Shown: positions 16,439-25,084 of the stretch, piece by piece
Position numbering within the stretch: the stretch's first letter is position 1
Layout: every line of letters begins with the position of its first letter
Source: Limnobacter thiooxidans
Lineage (GTDB): Bacteria; Pseudomonadota; Gammaproteobacteria; Burkholderiales; Burkholderiaceae_B
DNA: 64,000 nucleotides
Reading direction: 5' to 3'
Assembly: GCF_036323495.1 (NCBI RefSeq)
Contig: NZ_AP028947.1
Span: 434,001-498,000 of the forward strand
The notes under the pieces: generated by a model
What the model was told of the DNA's origin: nothing
What the model saw: the letters and a program-made list of their open reading frames with translations, nothing else
Databases searched by the model: none
Translations under genes and position numbers: made by a program

Positions 16439-17180
16439 TTCCACAAGTCGCCTGGCCGATTTTCCCGAGATTTGGGTTTACCTCAGTGGCAACCCGCTCA
16501 GTGCACTATTCCTGACCCTGCTGGCGTATCAAATCGGCTTGTGGTGTTACAGGAAAAGCGGCCAACACCCTTTCACCAACCCGGTGCTGATTGCGGTGTT
16601 GCTGCTGGCTGCATTTTTGCAAATCACCGGTTTAAGTTACGCACAATATTTCGAAGGCGCGCAGTTTGTACATTTCCTGTTGGGTACCGCAACGGTGTCA
16701 CTGGCTGTACCGATTTACCAAGGCTTGACGGCGGTGAAAGGCCAAACCCTGCGCACACTGGTGTTGTTGACTGTGGCCTTGCTGGTGGGTGGAGGCCTGT
16801 CGATTGCCAGTGCATTGGGCACCGCGCATTTGTTGGGCGCGAACATCGACATTTTTCACAGCCTGTGGGCCAAGTCGGTGACAGCACCGATTGCCATGGG
16901 TGTGAGTGAACGCATTGGTGCGTCACCCACGCTCACTGCGCTGTTTGCAATTGTCACAGGTATTCTGGGGGCGGCGGTGGGCAGTTGGCTGTTCAATGCA
17001 ATGGGCATGAAGCGCTGGTGGGTGCGTGGCTTCACCATGGGTCTTGCCGCGCATGGCATTGGTACGGCAAGGGCGTTTTCCGTGCATCCAGAGGCTGGGC
17101 GGTATGCCAGCCTCGGGATGGGATTGCACGGAATTTTTGGGGCCTTGCTGATCCCATGGATATTCGGATTTTTTGGCTAG
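16431..17180 (+). CDS. CidB/LrgB-family membrane protein
   Basis: This is a 249-residue protein from the ATG overlapping the stop of the LrgA-like gene. A longer in-frame start at 16335 would lie inside that gene and was rejected. It has several hydrophobic segments and the family motifs GTATVSLAVPIYQ, KSVTAPIAMG and AHGIGTARAF. It is the usual membrane partner of LrgA/CidA. Their joint role in autolysis control or organic acid transport is known from other bacteria and is only inferred here. An inverted repeat element starts 15 bases after the stop. Confidence 0.88.
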   Translation: MTDSTSRLADFPEIWVYLSGNPLSALFLTLLAYQIGLWCYRKSGQHPFTNPVLIAVLLLAAFLQITGLSYAQYFEGAQFVHFLLGTATVSLAVPIYQGLTAVKGQTLRTLVLLTVALLVGGGLSIASALGTAHLLGANIDIFHSLWAKSVTAPIAMGVSERIGASPTLTALFAIVTGILGAAVGSWLFNAMGMKRWWVRGFTMGLAAHGIGTARAFSVHPEAGRYASLGMGLHGIFGALLIPWIFGFFG

Positions 17181-17194
17181 CGATAGGTTTTTTA

Positions 17195-17385
17195 AATGAT
17201 TGCGACACAAGTGCCAAGTGCGCTTGGAAATCTGAATTCCCGGTGGCCTGCACTTGCTTTACCTGAAGCCGACTCGCCAAAAAAGACGGGCTCGTGCGGC
17301 TTCTCACCTGCGGTGACCGGTTTCGCAAGAGCGGCACCGGCAGATTTCCTTGAATCGCGCACTTGGCACTTGTGCCGCAATCATT
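17195..17385. repeat. 191-bp element bounded by 29-bp inverted repeats
   Basis: The left arm 17195-17223 and right arm 17357-17385 are inverted copies with a single mismatch (core CACAAGTGCCAAGTGCGC on the left). The 133-bp interior holds a smaller imperfect hairpin around GAAGCCG...CGGCTTC (about 17262-17302) and no plausible gene. The whole stretch 17181-17563 between lrgB-like and the small membrane ORF is otherwise empty. It may be a MITE-like or structured RNA element. It has no attC-type core sites and no target duplication that I can see. Confidence 0.6.
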
Positions 17386-17563
17386 CAGAAACACTGTTGC
17401 CGGCGTGGGCTGTGAAGTGTTGCTCGCGCGGCTGCTGTGTGATTGGCCGTTGTGTGAGAGTGCTGGAGCAACTGTAGTGTGTTCCACGATTGAGGGGTGG
17501 GCACTGCAGCACCCACCGCTCAAGCAAAACCGCTCAAACAAAGCCACTCAAATCAAGCAAACC

Positions 17564-17719
17564 TCAAAAGCAAGCCGCCCACGCCGCCACGTAAACTGCC
17601 CGCATGTCCGGGCTTGCATACCCCAGCATCACGAGCAAGGCGACCACAACAAGCGCCACCTTGCCCCACTGGGGCATCAGGCGATCGTTGTTTTCACGCG
17701 GGCTGGGTGGCTGGTCCAT
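17564..17719 (-). CDS. Small single-span membrane protein overlapping the MFS gene
   Basis: This is a 51-residue ORF read in another frame from an ATG 26 bases before the MFS stop codon. It has a polar N-terminus (MDQPPSPRENNDR), one hydrophobic span KVALVVVALLVMLGYA and a short tail ending WAACF. The overlap with the MFS stop suggests translational coupling and a possible accessory role for the carrier. No family is recognised. It was found by reading the minus strand by hand and is supported only by the membrane pattern, the overlap and the position. Confidence 0.45.
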   Translation of the reverse strand: MDQPPSPRENNDRLMPQWGKVALVVVALLVMLGYASPDMRAVYVAAWAACF

Positions 17720-18941
17720 TGGCTTCTGCACTTTTTTCTTCAATGGGCCAGTTTACCGCAGCGGCGATCACGCTCAAGGCCACGCAAATCCACCACACCA
17801 CCTGGTAGCTGCCCGTGGCATCAAACAGCAGGCCACCGAGCCAGCCACCCACGAAAGCGCCAATTTGATGGAACATGAACACAAGCCCACCCAGCATGGA
17901 CAGGTTTTTCACGCCGAACATGGCTGACACGGTACCCGTGGTCAGTGGCACCGTGGACAACCAAAGCACACCCATGCCGGCGGCGAACAGGTACACGCTC
18001 CAGGTGCTCAAGGGGGCCAGTACAAACGCGACAATCAGCAGCCCCCGCAAGCCATAAATGCCGCTGAGCAGCATGGGCTTTCTCATGCGTCCACCCCAAA
18101 GCCCCGCGAGGTAGCTGCCCAGAATGTTGAACAGGCCGATCAGTGCCAGTGCCGTGCTGCCTGCGCTGGCGGGAATGCCGCTGTCCTGAAGATAACTGGG
18201 CAGGTGCACACTGATGAACAGAATTTGGAAGCCACAAACGAAGTAGCCCAGGCTCAGCATCAGAAAAGCGCGGTGGCGCAAAGCCTGAGTTAACGAGGCC
18301 CACATGCCCAACTCTTTTTCTGCAGCAATCGTCGAAGTGGCCTCTGAACTGACTGATCTTGATTTTTTCTCAAACAGGGGTTTGGCAAGCAGCAAAATAA
18401 GCAGCGCAAAACAGGCCAGCACCGTCAAAGCAGATGACCAGCCAAGCTGGTTGATCAAGAACAGTCCACCGGGCAAAAAGGCGAACTGCCCTAGCGAACC
18501 CAGCGCCATTGAAATACCCATTGCCATGCTTCGTTTCTCAGGTGGCATGGCCCGGCTGACCGCCCCGAACACCACCGGGAAAGTGGTTCCACTCAAACCC
18601 AAGCCGATCAGAATGCCAGCGCTGAAGGTCAGCAAGCCTGGGCTTTCAACCGTGGCCATCAGGAACAGGCCAACGGCGTACAAGGCACCCCCTAGAAGCA
18701 TGGTGATGGCAGAGCCCAGGCGGTCGGCCATTCGTCCCACAAACGGCTGCGCCACACCCCACACCAGGTTTTGCATGGCAATCGAGAACGCAAACACTTC
18801 GCGTCCCCATTCATTGCTCAAACTCATGGGCTGAAGGAACAGGCCAAATGAATGGCGTATGCCCAGTGAAATGGTCATGATGAATGCCCCGCACCACAAC
18901 ACGGTAAGGGGAGAAACTGCCTTGGTCGAATTCAGGTTCAT
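17694..18941 (-). CDS. MFS transporter, monocarboxylate/oxalate-formate type
   Basis: The protein has 415 residues with about twelve hydrophobic segments and a central cytoplasmic loop (about 190-215). The MFS loop motif appears as GRMADRLGS near residue 70, and the RHSFGLFLQPM segment in helix 1 is typical of MCT/OFA-like carriers found in Proteobacteria. These usually move small organic anions; the substrate is unknown here. It is the second gene of a leftward pair, 12 bases after the DsrE-like gene, and its end overlaps a 51-residue membrane ORF. Confidence 0.85.
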   Translation of the reverse strand: MNLNSTKAVSPLTVLWCGAFIMTISLGIRHSFGLFLQPMSLSNEWGREVFAFSIAMQNLVWGVAQPFVGRMADRLGSAITMLLGGALYAVGLFLMATVESPGLLTFSAGILIGLGLSGTTFPVVFGAVSRAMPPEKRSMAMGISMALGSLGQFAFLPGGLFLINQLGWSSALTVLACFALLILLLAKPLFEKKSRSVSSEATSTIAAEKELGMWASLTQALRHRAFLMLSLGYFVCGFQILFISVHLPSYLQDSGIPASAGSTALALIGLFNILGSYLAGLWGGRMRKPMLLSGIYGLRGLLIVAFVLAPLSTWSVYLFAAGMGVLWLSTVPLTTGTVSAMFGVKNLSMLGGLVFMFHQIGAFVGGWLGGLLFDATGSYQVVWWICVALSVIAAAVNWPIEEKSAEANGPATQPA

Positions 18942-18953
18942 GGTGTGTGGAAA

Positions 18954-19424
18954 TCAGGGTTTGATGTATGCAAAGCCTTGCTGGTTTTGCAGTTCAGTGA
19001 CACGCACCACGCCAGAAGGCGTGAATGTGGCATCGAGCACAAACTGGTCGGTACTCAGTTTTCTGTTTTTCAGGGTGATCTCGCAAATTTCAAAGGCCAC
19101 GCCACGCGCCGCCAGTGCGCTGATCAGCGGGGCGTACAGCGTGCCTGTTTCCGCATGTTTGGCCCCTTCCATCAGGAAGTCTACCCCGTTGGCGTGGGTG
19201 ACCACCACGATGCTGGTTTTCGGCGCCACATCCAGGTGGTTGCGCATGTTACGCAAGGCCTTCAAGGGCTGGTCTGCCGAATCGATGTGATACACCACCT
19301 TGGACGTGATGTCCTGGGTCTGCATGCGAGTGACAGGCATTGCCGTTTGGGCGAATGTGGTGCCTGCGAAAGACAGCCCGATCCAGCAAGCAAATGCGGA
19401 TTTTCTGATCCAATTTAATGTCAT
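18954..19424 (-). CDS. DsrE/DsrF-like periplasmic protein
   Basis: This 156-residue protein has a cleavable signal peptide (about residues 1-25, ...GTTFA|QTA). The mature part shows a DsrE-type fold pattern: KVVYHIDSADQPLKALRNM, then SIVVVTHANGVDFL, then the conserved Cys in GVAFEICEITLK. Exported DsrE-like proteins are common near sulfur and respiratory genes, but their role is unsettled. It is first in the operon with the MFS gene and diverges from the pilus operon across a 127-bp gap. Confidence 0.75.
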   Translation of the reverse strand: MTLNWIRKSAFACWIGLSFAGTTFAQTAMPVTRMQTQDITSKVVYHIDSADQPLKALRNMRNHLDVAPKTSIVVVTHANGVDFLMEGAKHAETGTLYAPLISALAARGVAFEICEITLKNRKLSTDQFVLDATFTPSGVVRVTELQNQQGFAYIKP

Positions 19425-19551
19425 GAAATTCTCCTTGAATTCCGGTTAACCCTTTGCATCCCGCGGAAAGGTGGTGTGGTTGAGGTGACTCCTTAGAGGG
19501 ATGTTTAACCCACGCTGCGTCTGGATACTCAATTGTACTGATTAGTAAAGG

Positions 19552-21240
19552 ATGAGCAAAAGGATGAAACCCGACACCGCATTAAACACCGTATTCACGG
19601 TGAGCAAAATTGGTGTTTACGTGGCTGTTGCCCTGGGCGCAGTCGCATGCTCGTCATTGAGGCCTTTCGGTCAGGAAGATGAGTTTCGCGCCAAATTGAA
19701 GGCCCCCGAAATAACGGGTGCCAATCAGGCTGCACCACAGGTCACTTTGCCGATTGAACGTTTGCCGTCTGACACGTTCTGGGTTCGCCCCCAGATCTCG
19801 GAAGGTGAACTGCCCAACCGAATGGTAGAGAACCTGTCGGTGACCGAACGCGGCCTGTTCGATGTGTTGCAGCTGATTTTTGCAAGCACGAACATGCCAC
19901 TGAGTTTTGAGGGTGGGGCGGATGCAGCGTCCCGGTATGGTGTGGTTACGCTGAACAACCTGAGTGGCAGTTTGCCGCAGGTGATGAACAAGCTTGGCGA
20001 GATCATGGGATTTTTCTGGACAGTGACCGAGTCAGGTGTATTGAGGATCATGCCTGAACAGCAGTTTGTGGTGACCATGCCTCCTGTGCTGAATGAGGAC
20101 AGCATGGCGGGCATTACCAACACCATGCAATACCTGGGCGCGCGTGACGTGTACCTGGATCGCATCAACCGGTCCTTGGTGTTTCGCGCCAATCGCCGTG
20201 CGCTCAGCGACATTCAGAACTACCTGGAGCGCGCGCGCTCCACGCGTTCATTGATTGTGTATGACATGAATGTGTTGCAGGTCGATTTGAATGACACCAG
20301 CAACATGGGCGTGCGTTGGGAGTTGTACAAGGCAGGCGGGGGCATTAACACTGCACCCGATTCCGGCATTGTGGGTGCAGCCAGCACGGCAGACCGGGTC
20401 ACGCAAATGACGCGAACTGCGTCGGGTATTGAAACCCTGATTTTTGGTGAAAATTTTTCCACCAATTTTCTGATTGATTTTTTGAAATCCCAAGGCGATG
20501 TCAAAACACTCAGCCAGCCAAAAATTGGTTTGATGAATGGCACCAACGGCAATATTCGTGTGGGGCAGTCCACCACCTTTGTGTCGCGCGTGGGGTCGCA
20601 GATTGTCAACGGGGTTGCGCAGTCTACCGCCGACACGCAGAACCTGCGTACAGGCCTTGAAGTGTCGCTCACCGGCGAGGCACACGATTCAACCATTTAC
20701 ACCCGTATCAATATTTCAATCACAGAATTGTTGGCACTGAAGCGTTTCACTGCGCTGGGTGTGGACTTGAATTTGCCCGAAGTGGCTGACCGTGAACTGA
20801 AAACACAGGTGCGTTGCCGCCCTGGTGACACGATCTTGCTGGGGGGCATTACCGTTTCAAGGGCGCAAGATGATTTTCAAAGCGGACTGGGTACCCGAAG
20901 CCGCACGGAAAGCACCAAGCAAACCGAGCTGGTCGTGACCATTCGACCCCGTCTTCTGACGTTTGGCGAAGTCGCCCGGCTTGACCAACCCGCGGCGCAG
21001 GCACCAGCTCCTTCTACAGGGCCAAGTTCGGTCAGTAAGGAGCCCGATGCCGCACCGCCCATCAAGCGGCGCATTGAGCCTCAAACACCTGTCTCCATTG
21101 AGCCAGTGGCGTTGCGCGAGCCTGCAAGCCTGGCTGTTGAAAAACCTGCTAGCCAGCGGCTGTTAAAGCTGTCCACCAGCCTGGGTTCTCTGCCTGCACC
21201 GATCCAAATGATTTCCAAACTGATTCCCCATCAGGAGTAG
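19552..21240 (+). CDS. Type IVb pilus secretin (PilN/BfpB-like lipoprotein)
   Basis: This 562-residue protein has an N-terminal hydrophobic segment ending at a lipobox-like AVACSS (Cys33). An N-domain (ERGLFDVLQLIFASTNMPL, then VMNKLGEIMGFFWTV) precedes the C-terminal secretin gate: LSQPKIGLMNGTNGNIRVGQ, then the conserved GDTILLGGI segment and ELVVTIRPRLL. The size and lipoprotein nature fit the R64 PilN / BfpB group, which forms the outer-membrane pore for type IVb pili. A Pro/Ala-rich tail follows the secretin domain. It is the first gene of a tight rightward operon. An alternative ATG lies four codons in. Confidence 0.85.
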   Translation: MSKRMKPDTALNTVFTVSKIGVYVAVALGAVACSSLRPFGQEDEFRAKLKAPEITGANQAAPQVTLPIERLPSDTFWVRPQISEGELPNRMVENLSVTERGLFDVLQLIFASTNMPLSFEGGADAASRYGVVTLNNLSGSLPQVMNKLGEIMGFFWTVTESGVLRIMPEQQFVVTMPPVLNEDSMAGITNTMQYLGARDVYLDRINRSLVFRANRRALSDIQNYLERARSTRSLIVYDMNVLQVDLNDTSNMGVRWELYKAGGGINTAPDSGIVGAASTADRVTQMTRTASGIETLIFGENFSTNFLIDFLKSQGDVKTLSQPKIGLMNGTNGNIRVGQSTTFVSRVGSQIVNGVAQSTADTQNLRTGLEVSLTGEAHDSTIYTRINISITELLALKRFTALGVDLNLPEVADRELKTQVRCRPGDTILLGGITVSRAQDDFQSGLGTRSRTESTKQTELVVTIRPRLLTFGEVARLDQPAAQAPAPSTGPSSVSKEPDAAPPIKRRIEPQTPVSIEPVALREPASLAVEKPASQRLLKLSTSLGSLPAPIQMISKLIPHQE

Positions 21241-21246
21241 CACGCC

Positions 21247-22113
21247 ATGCAGCCTTTTTTCAAACTGGTTCGTGTATCTCTTCTTGCCTTGGCTCTTACA
21301 GGCTGGAGTGCTGCTGCATTGTGCCAACAAACCATTGCCAACCCACTGATTCGTCCGGCCCTGCTGCCAGGCAATACAACACCAGCCACGACAACACCGA
21401 ATAGCGAGGCAGGCCGCGAGACGGGCCGTGCTGCGGATGGTGCAGCACCCGGTGCCACTGATTCCGCTGAATTGCGCAGGCAAGCCGAGCGCAGAATCAC
21501 CCAGGAAGACCTGAACATTCGGCAGCAGGCCTTGAATTCACCGGTGTTGCCTTTGCCGCTTCAGGCCCTGTTCGCCAACATGCAAGTGACTGCCTATTTT
21601 CAGGGCGCAATTGTGATGCGCAAAGTGGACAATGATTTTTCAAGTCCGCAATTTACACCCGCTGCCCAGGCCCAACCCGCCAACAACCGGGGCGAGACGC
21701 AGGCCCCTGCAGCAAGTGTTGCGCGTGCAATTTCTCGATCTTCCGGTGTGCTTCGCTTGCGTGTTGGCCGCACTGAAAACATTAGCGGATATTCACTGCG
21801 TGCCCAGGTCAACGGGCAAGACATTACGGTGGATTGGTTGAGCGACCGGGGCACTTGGGTGAACGTGTTTTTTGGTGCACTGGAATCGAGTACCGGTGGC
21901 TTGCCGCAGGTGCCCACCGAGTCTCAACTTCAAAAGGTGGAGACCGACAAGTTTGATTACTTGGTGCCGGCATTGAAAACCCAAACCTTTTCGCCTTCGG
22001 GCACCTTGGGTGGGCAACAAGGTGGCAATGGCGGGTTCGGGTCCGGCTTTGGTGGCGGTGGTGGAAACCAGGGCTTTAACCAGCCTGGTTTTGGTACCGG
22101 CTTTCCCAACTGA
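21247..22113 (+). CDS. Periplasmic pilus assembly protein (PilP-like, low identity)
   Basis: This 288-residue protein has a signal peptide (1-26), a low-complexity linker (Thr/Ala/Gly), a short helical region and a beta-rich segment around VLRLRVGRTENISGYSLRAQVNGQ. That segment resembles the PilP/GspC homology pattern (an R-V-G motif followed by GY and a short strand pair). It ends in a Gly/Asn/Phe-rich tail (FGSGFGGGGGNQGFN). It lies six bases after the secretin gene, so it is probably the inner-membrane or periplasmic partner of the secretin. The assignment rests on position and a weak pattern. Confidence 0.6.
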   Translation: MQPFFKLVRVSLLALALTGWSAAALCQQTIANPLIRPALLPGNTTPATTTPNSEAGRETGRAADGAAPGATDSAELRRQAERRITQEDLNIRQQALNSPVLPLPLQALFANMQVTAYFQGAIVMRKVDNDFSSPQFTPAAQAQPANNRGETQAPAASVARAISRSSGVLRLRVGRTENISGYSLRAQVNGQDITVDWLSDRGTWVNVFFGALESSTGGLPQVPTESQLQKVETDKFDYLVPALKTQTFSPSGTLGGQQGGNGGFGSGFGGGGGNQGFNQPGFGTGFPN

Positions 22114-22127
22114 CAGGCAGGCACGTC

Positions 22128-23828
22128 ATGAAATCACTTGAAGCCGATTTGATGCACGCCGGGCTGGACGACCACCAGCTCAATTTGCTGCGCCAACAAC
22201 ACACCCACCTGCGCGGTGAAGGGCGCGCTGCAGAGTTGGGAAGTCTGGCGCTTAGGTCCCGGTTCATCAACCTGGATGACCTTGTGGACAAGGAGTCTCA
22301 GGACGACTCCAATGTCATCGGTGATCACTTCACCTTGCAGACCATTCTCCCACTGGAATTTTGTCGCCGTTTTGTGTGTGTGCCCACCGAGTTTTCAAAA
22401 GGGGTTTTGACCTTGCGGTGTGCACAGCCTCTAAAGCCTGCGCAACGCGAACGCATTCATCAAATTTTGCGGGCACCTGTTTCTGCACTGAAGTTTGTGC
22501 CATCAAGCAGGCAGGAAGTCTGCGACCTTCTTCTGCGTATTGAACAGTCGGGCTCCGTCAATGGCCTGATCACCGTGCTGAAACACGAAGGGCTGGAAGC
22601 AGGGCGTTTGCGTAGCCTGGTGTACGCCGTGCTCAAAGAAGCCTTGTCCCTGCGGGCCAGTGACATTCACCTGAGCCGCAAAGCCGACCCCGATGCATGG
22701 ATTGCCTACCGTGTGGATTCGGTGATGCGGCAAACCCACTTGCTGCCTGAATTGTTGATGCAGTCGCTTGTGGCGCGAATCAAGATTGAAGCCGGCATGG
22801 ACGCCTCCAACAGCCGCACCGCGCAAGACGGTCGCTTGACCGTGGAGCACGAAGACCGCATCGTAGATTTTCGAATTTCAACACAACCCTTGGTGGATGG
22901 TGAATCAGTGGTGTTGCGTGCGCTGGATGCGTCGCTGCTGCCCAGCCTGGGTGCGCTGTTTCCGGGGCAGCCCAAAATGACCGAGTTGATCCGAAGTATC
23001 ACCAACCAGACGGGTAAAACCGGCGGGCTTGTGTTTATATCCGGTGCAACCGGTTCCGGGAAAAGCACTACGCAATACACCGTGGCTTGCGGGTTTCGCC
23101 GCGATGCCATGAATGTGATTACCGTTGAAGACCCGGTCGAATACATTTTGCCGTTTGCCAAGCAAATTCAATTGCAGGCGCTGGTCAAACAAAAAGCGAT
23201 TGAGCTGGAGCGATCGATTCTGCGGCAAGACCCCGACATCCTGATTTTCGGTGAAATTCGCGATGCCGATTCCGCAAGAGCTGCGCTGGCTTTTGCTGAA
23301 AGTGGACACTTGGTAATTTCCACCATTCACGCCAACAGTGTGCTGCAGGTCAGCGAACGTTTTCTGTCCATGATCGACCCGGCACACCGGGCGGATTCCG
23401 AATTTCTGCTTGCGCACTTCTTGCGCGTGGTCATTCACCAGCGCCTGGTTCGCAGGCTGTGCGCCTGTGCCAAACCCATGCCCCCAAAAGCACTTGAAAA
23501 TGCCCAATCGCAGGCCTTGCGCCTGGCTGGCGGGCTGGTTCAACCGCGGGCAGGGGCAAGGCAAATCGTGGGCTGTACACGTTGCGCAGGGCTGGGTTAT
23601 TCCGGGCGTGTGGCCGCCCATGAAACCATGCACGTGCCGCCAGATGAAGCCATGCGCGGTCGCTTTGTGCGCGCATTCAAAAGCCACAATCTTGAGTTGC
23701 CCATTGATCTGAATCCCGAGAATGGCGTGGTGTACACCAGCCGACTTCAAACCCTGCAAACCTTGATGGACCAAGGCATGGTGGATTGGGCCAGTGTCAT
23801 GCAACTGCTTGGTGTGGCGGGGGATTAA
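22128..23828 (+). CDS. Type IVb pilus assembly ATPase (GspE/PilQ-type)
   Basis: This 566-residue hexameric secretion ATPase powers pilus polymerisation on the cytoplasmic side. Visible motifs are Walker A GATGSGKST (306-314), the Asp box VITVEDPVEY (330-339), Walker B DPDILIFGEIRD (368-379) and the His box STIHANS (398-404). An N-terminal MshEN-like region comes first (residues 1-140). Near the C-terminus a C-x-C plus C-x-x-C set (CACAKP and GCTRCAGLG) is the zinc site of the GspE/PilB group. It is followed two bases later by the platform protein. Whether it extends or retracts cannot be told; no second ATPase is present. Confidence 0.92.
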   Translation: MKSLEADLMHAGLDDHQLNLLRQQHTHLRGEGRAAELGSLALRSRFINLDDLVDKESQDDSNVIGDHFTLQTILPLEFCRRFVCVPTEFSKGVLTLRCAQPLKPAQRERIHQILRAPVSALKFVPSSRQEVCDLLLRIEQSGSVNGLITVLKHEGLEAGRLRSLVYAVLKEALSLRASDIHLSRKADPDAWIAYRVDSVMRQTHLLPELLMQSLVARIKIEAGMDASNSRTAQDGRLTVEHEDRIVDFRISTQPLVDGESVVLRALDASLLPSLGALFPGQPKMTELIRSITNQTGKTGGLVFISGATGSGKSTTQYTVACGFRRDAMNVITVEDPVEYILPFAKQIQLQALVKQKAIELERSILRQDPDILIFGEIRDADSARAALAFAESGHLVISTIHANSVLQVSERFLSMIDPAHRADSEFLLAHFLRVVIHQRLVRRLCACAKPMPPKALENAQSQALRLAGGLVQPRAGARQIVGCTRCAGLGYSGRVAAHETMHVPPDEAMRGRFVRAFKSHNLELPIDLNPENGVVYTSRLQTLQTLMDQGMVDWASVMQLLGVAGD

Positions 23829-23830
23829 AC

Positions 23831-25081
23831 ATGTCCATTTCAAATTTCCGGGTGGAATACCTGGCCCCGCAAATGCTGGACGCCACAGCACGTCCGGATG
23901 ACCGGCTCAGCGGCTATTTTCGCCACCAGCTTGTGATCACTGCATCGCGCAAACGCGAAGCCATTCAGCAGGTCATCGACCGGGGAGGTGTGGTGCTCGA
24001 TGTGTTCGAGCTGAAGGCCAAGGGGCGATTGTCGCGCCTGTTTGGCTCCAAGGTCAGTCGCAGTTACAAGCAGAAGTTTCTTCAGGCGTTGGCCTTCAAT
24101 GTGCGTTCCGGCCTGTCGCCGGAAAAGTCGCTGGAACAGGTCATTCTGGGTGAACTCGGCGAGCCTCGGCTGGTTCTGAATCAAGCCCTGAATGCCTTGC
24201 GCCAAGGTTTTGGATTCGTACCCGCCGTGGAATTGCTGAACTGGTTTGACGATTCCACCCTGGCGGTGTTGAGTGCGGGTGAAGCAGCCGGGCAGCTTAG
24301 CCAGTCACTTGAAACTGCGGTCAGTTTTTATGAAAAAGGTTCAGCCACTTTAAAACTGATGTTTGGTGCAGTGGCCTGGACTGCGCTGGATTTGATCATG
24401 GCTGTGTCCACCGTCGTGGGCATGCGTTTTGGTTTGATTGAGCAACTCAAAGGCACACCGCTGGTCAGTGAAGACCCATTGAAAGTGGAGCAGTATCAGA
24501 ACTCTTTGTTGCTGGCTGAATGGGTCAACAACGGCCTGCTGGTTTTTTCTTTCGTGTTTTTCCTGATCCTGTTGTACTTCACCATGCTGGTGTTGTCGCC
24601 CGATCCGAAAACACGTACCCAGGCATTCGGTATTCTTGAAAAAGTACCGGTGATTGGTGAACTCCTGATCAGTTCCGGCATGGCCGCCACCACGCGCGTT
24701 CTGGGCTCCTTGCTGACAGGCGGCGTGGCGTTTTTGAATGCAGTGCAGATTGCACGCAAGGGGACCATCACGCCCACCGTGACTCGGTTCTGGCAGGCCA
24801 TCAATGACCGAAGTGAAATTGGCGAACAACCCGCAGTGGCTTTTAACCACCCGCTGCTGGACAGCAGCGAACGACTTTTGATTCGTGCGCACAAAGACCA
24901 GTCGCAACTGGCGGAATGTTTGGCCTCCATCTCCCAAACCCGGGAAGACAAGGCCAACAGTGCAGCCCGCCGCTTCGCGATTATTGCTTTTGTTGCATCG
25001 CTGGTCTATTCCGGCATTGCGGTGCTGTTCAGTCTTGCGGTTGTTTATCTGCAAAACGAAGTGGTGTTGTCAGGGGGCTGA
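23831..25081 (+). CDS. Type IV pilus inner-membrane platform protein (GspF/PilR-type)
   Basis: The ATG at 23831 (GGGGGATT ribosome site) gives 416 residues; an earlier in-frame start at 23786 lies inside the ATPase gene. It has two GspF domains: the first around KFLQALAFNVRSGLSPEKSL, the second after SSGMAATTRVLGSLLTGGV. Three or four membrane spans sit near 200, 250 and the C-terminus. This protein anchors the ATPase and the pilin assembly site. It has the usual position directly after the ATPase and before the bitopic alignment proteins. Confidence 0.88.
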   Translation: MSISNFRVEYLAPQMLDATARPDDRLSGYFRHQLVITASRKREAIQQVIDRGGVVLDVFELKAKGRLSRLFGSKVSRSYKQKFLQALAFNVRSGLSPEKSLEQVILGELGEPRLVLNQALNALRQGFGFVPAVELLNWFDDSTLAVLSAGEAAGQLSQSLETAVSFYEKGSATLKLMFGAVAWTALDLIMAVSTVVGMRFGLIEQLKGTPLVSEDPLKVEQYQNSLLLAEWVNNGLLVFSFVFFLILLYFTMLVLSPDPKTRTQAFGILEKVPVIGELLISSGMAATTRVLGSLLTGGVAFLNAVQIARKGTITPTVTRFWQAINDRSEIGEQPAVAFNHPLLDSSERLLIRAHKDQSQLAECLASISQTREDKANSAARRFAIIAFVASLVYSGIAVLFSLAVVYLQNEVVLSGG

Positions 25082-25084
25082 ACC

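Noticed and set aside
17195..17385. Integron attC site
   Set aside because: The inverted arms lack the RYYYAAC/GTTRRRY core sites and no cassette gene or integrase is near.
17032..17547. 171-residue minus-strand ORF across the inverted repeat element
   Set aside because: It runs through both arms of the repeat and over the lrgB-like 3' end, with no protein-like pattern.
22905..23891. 328-residue minus-strand ORF opposite the pilus ATPase
   Set aside because: Shadow of a gene with complete Walker motifs.
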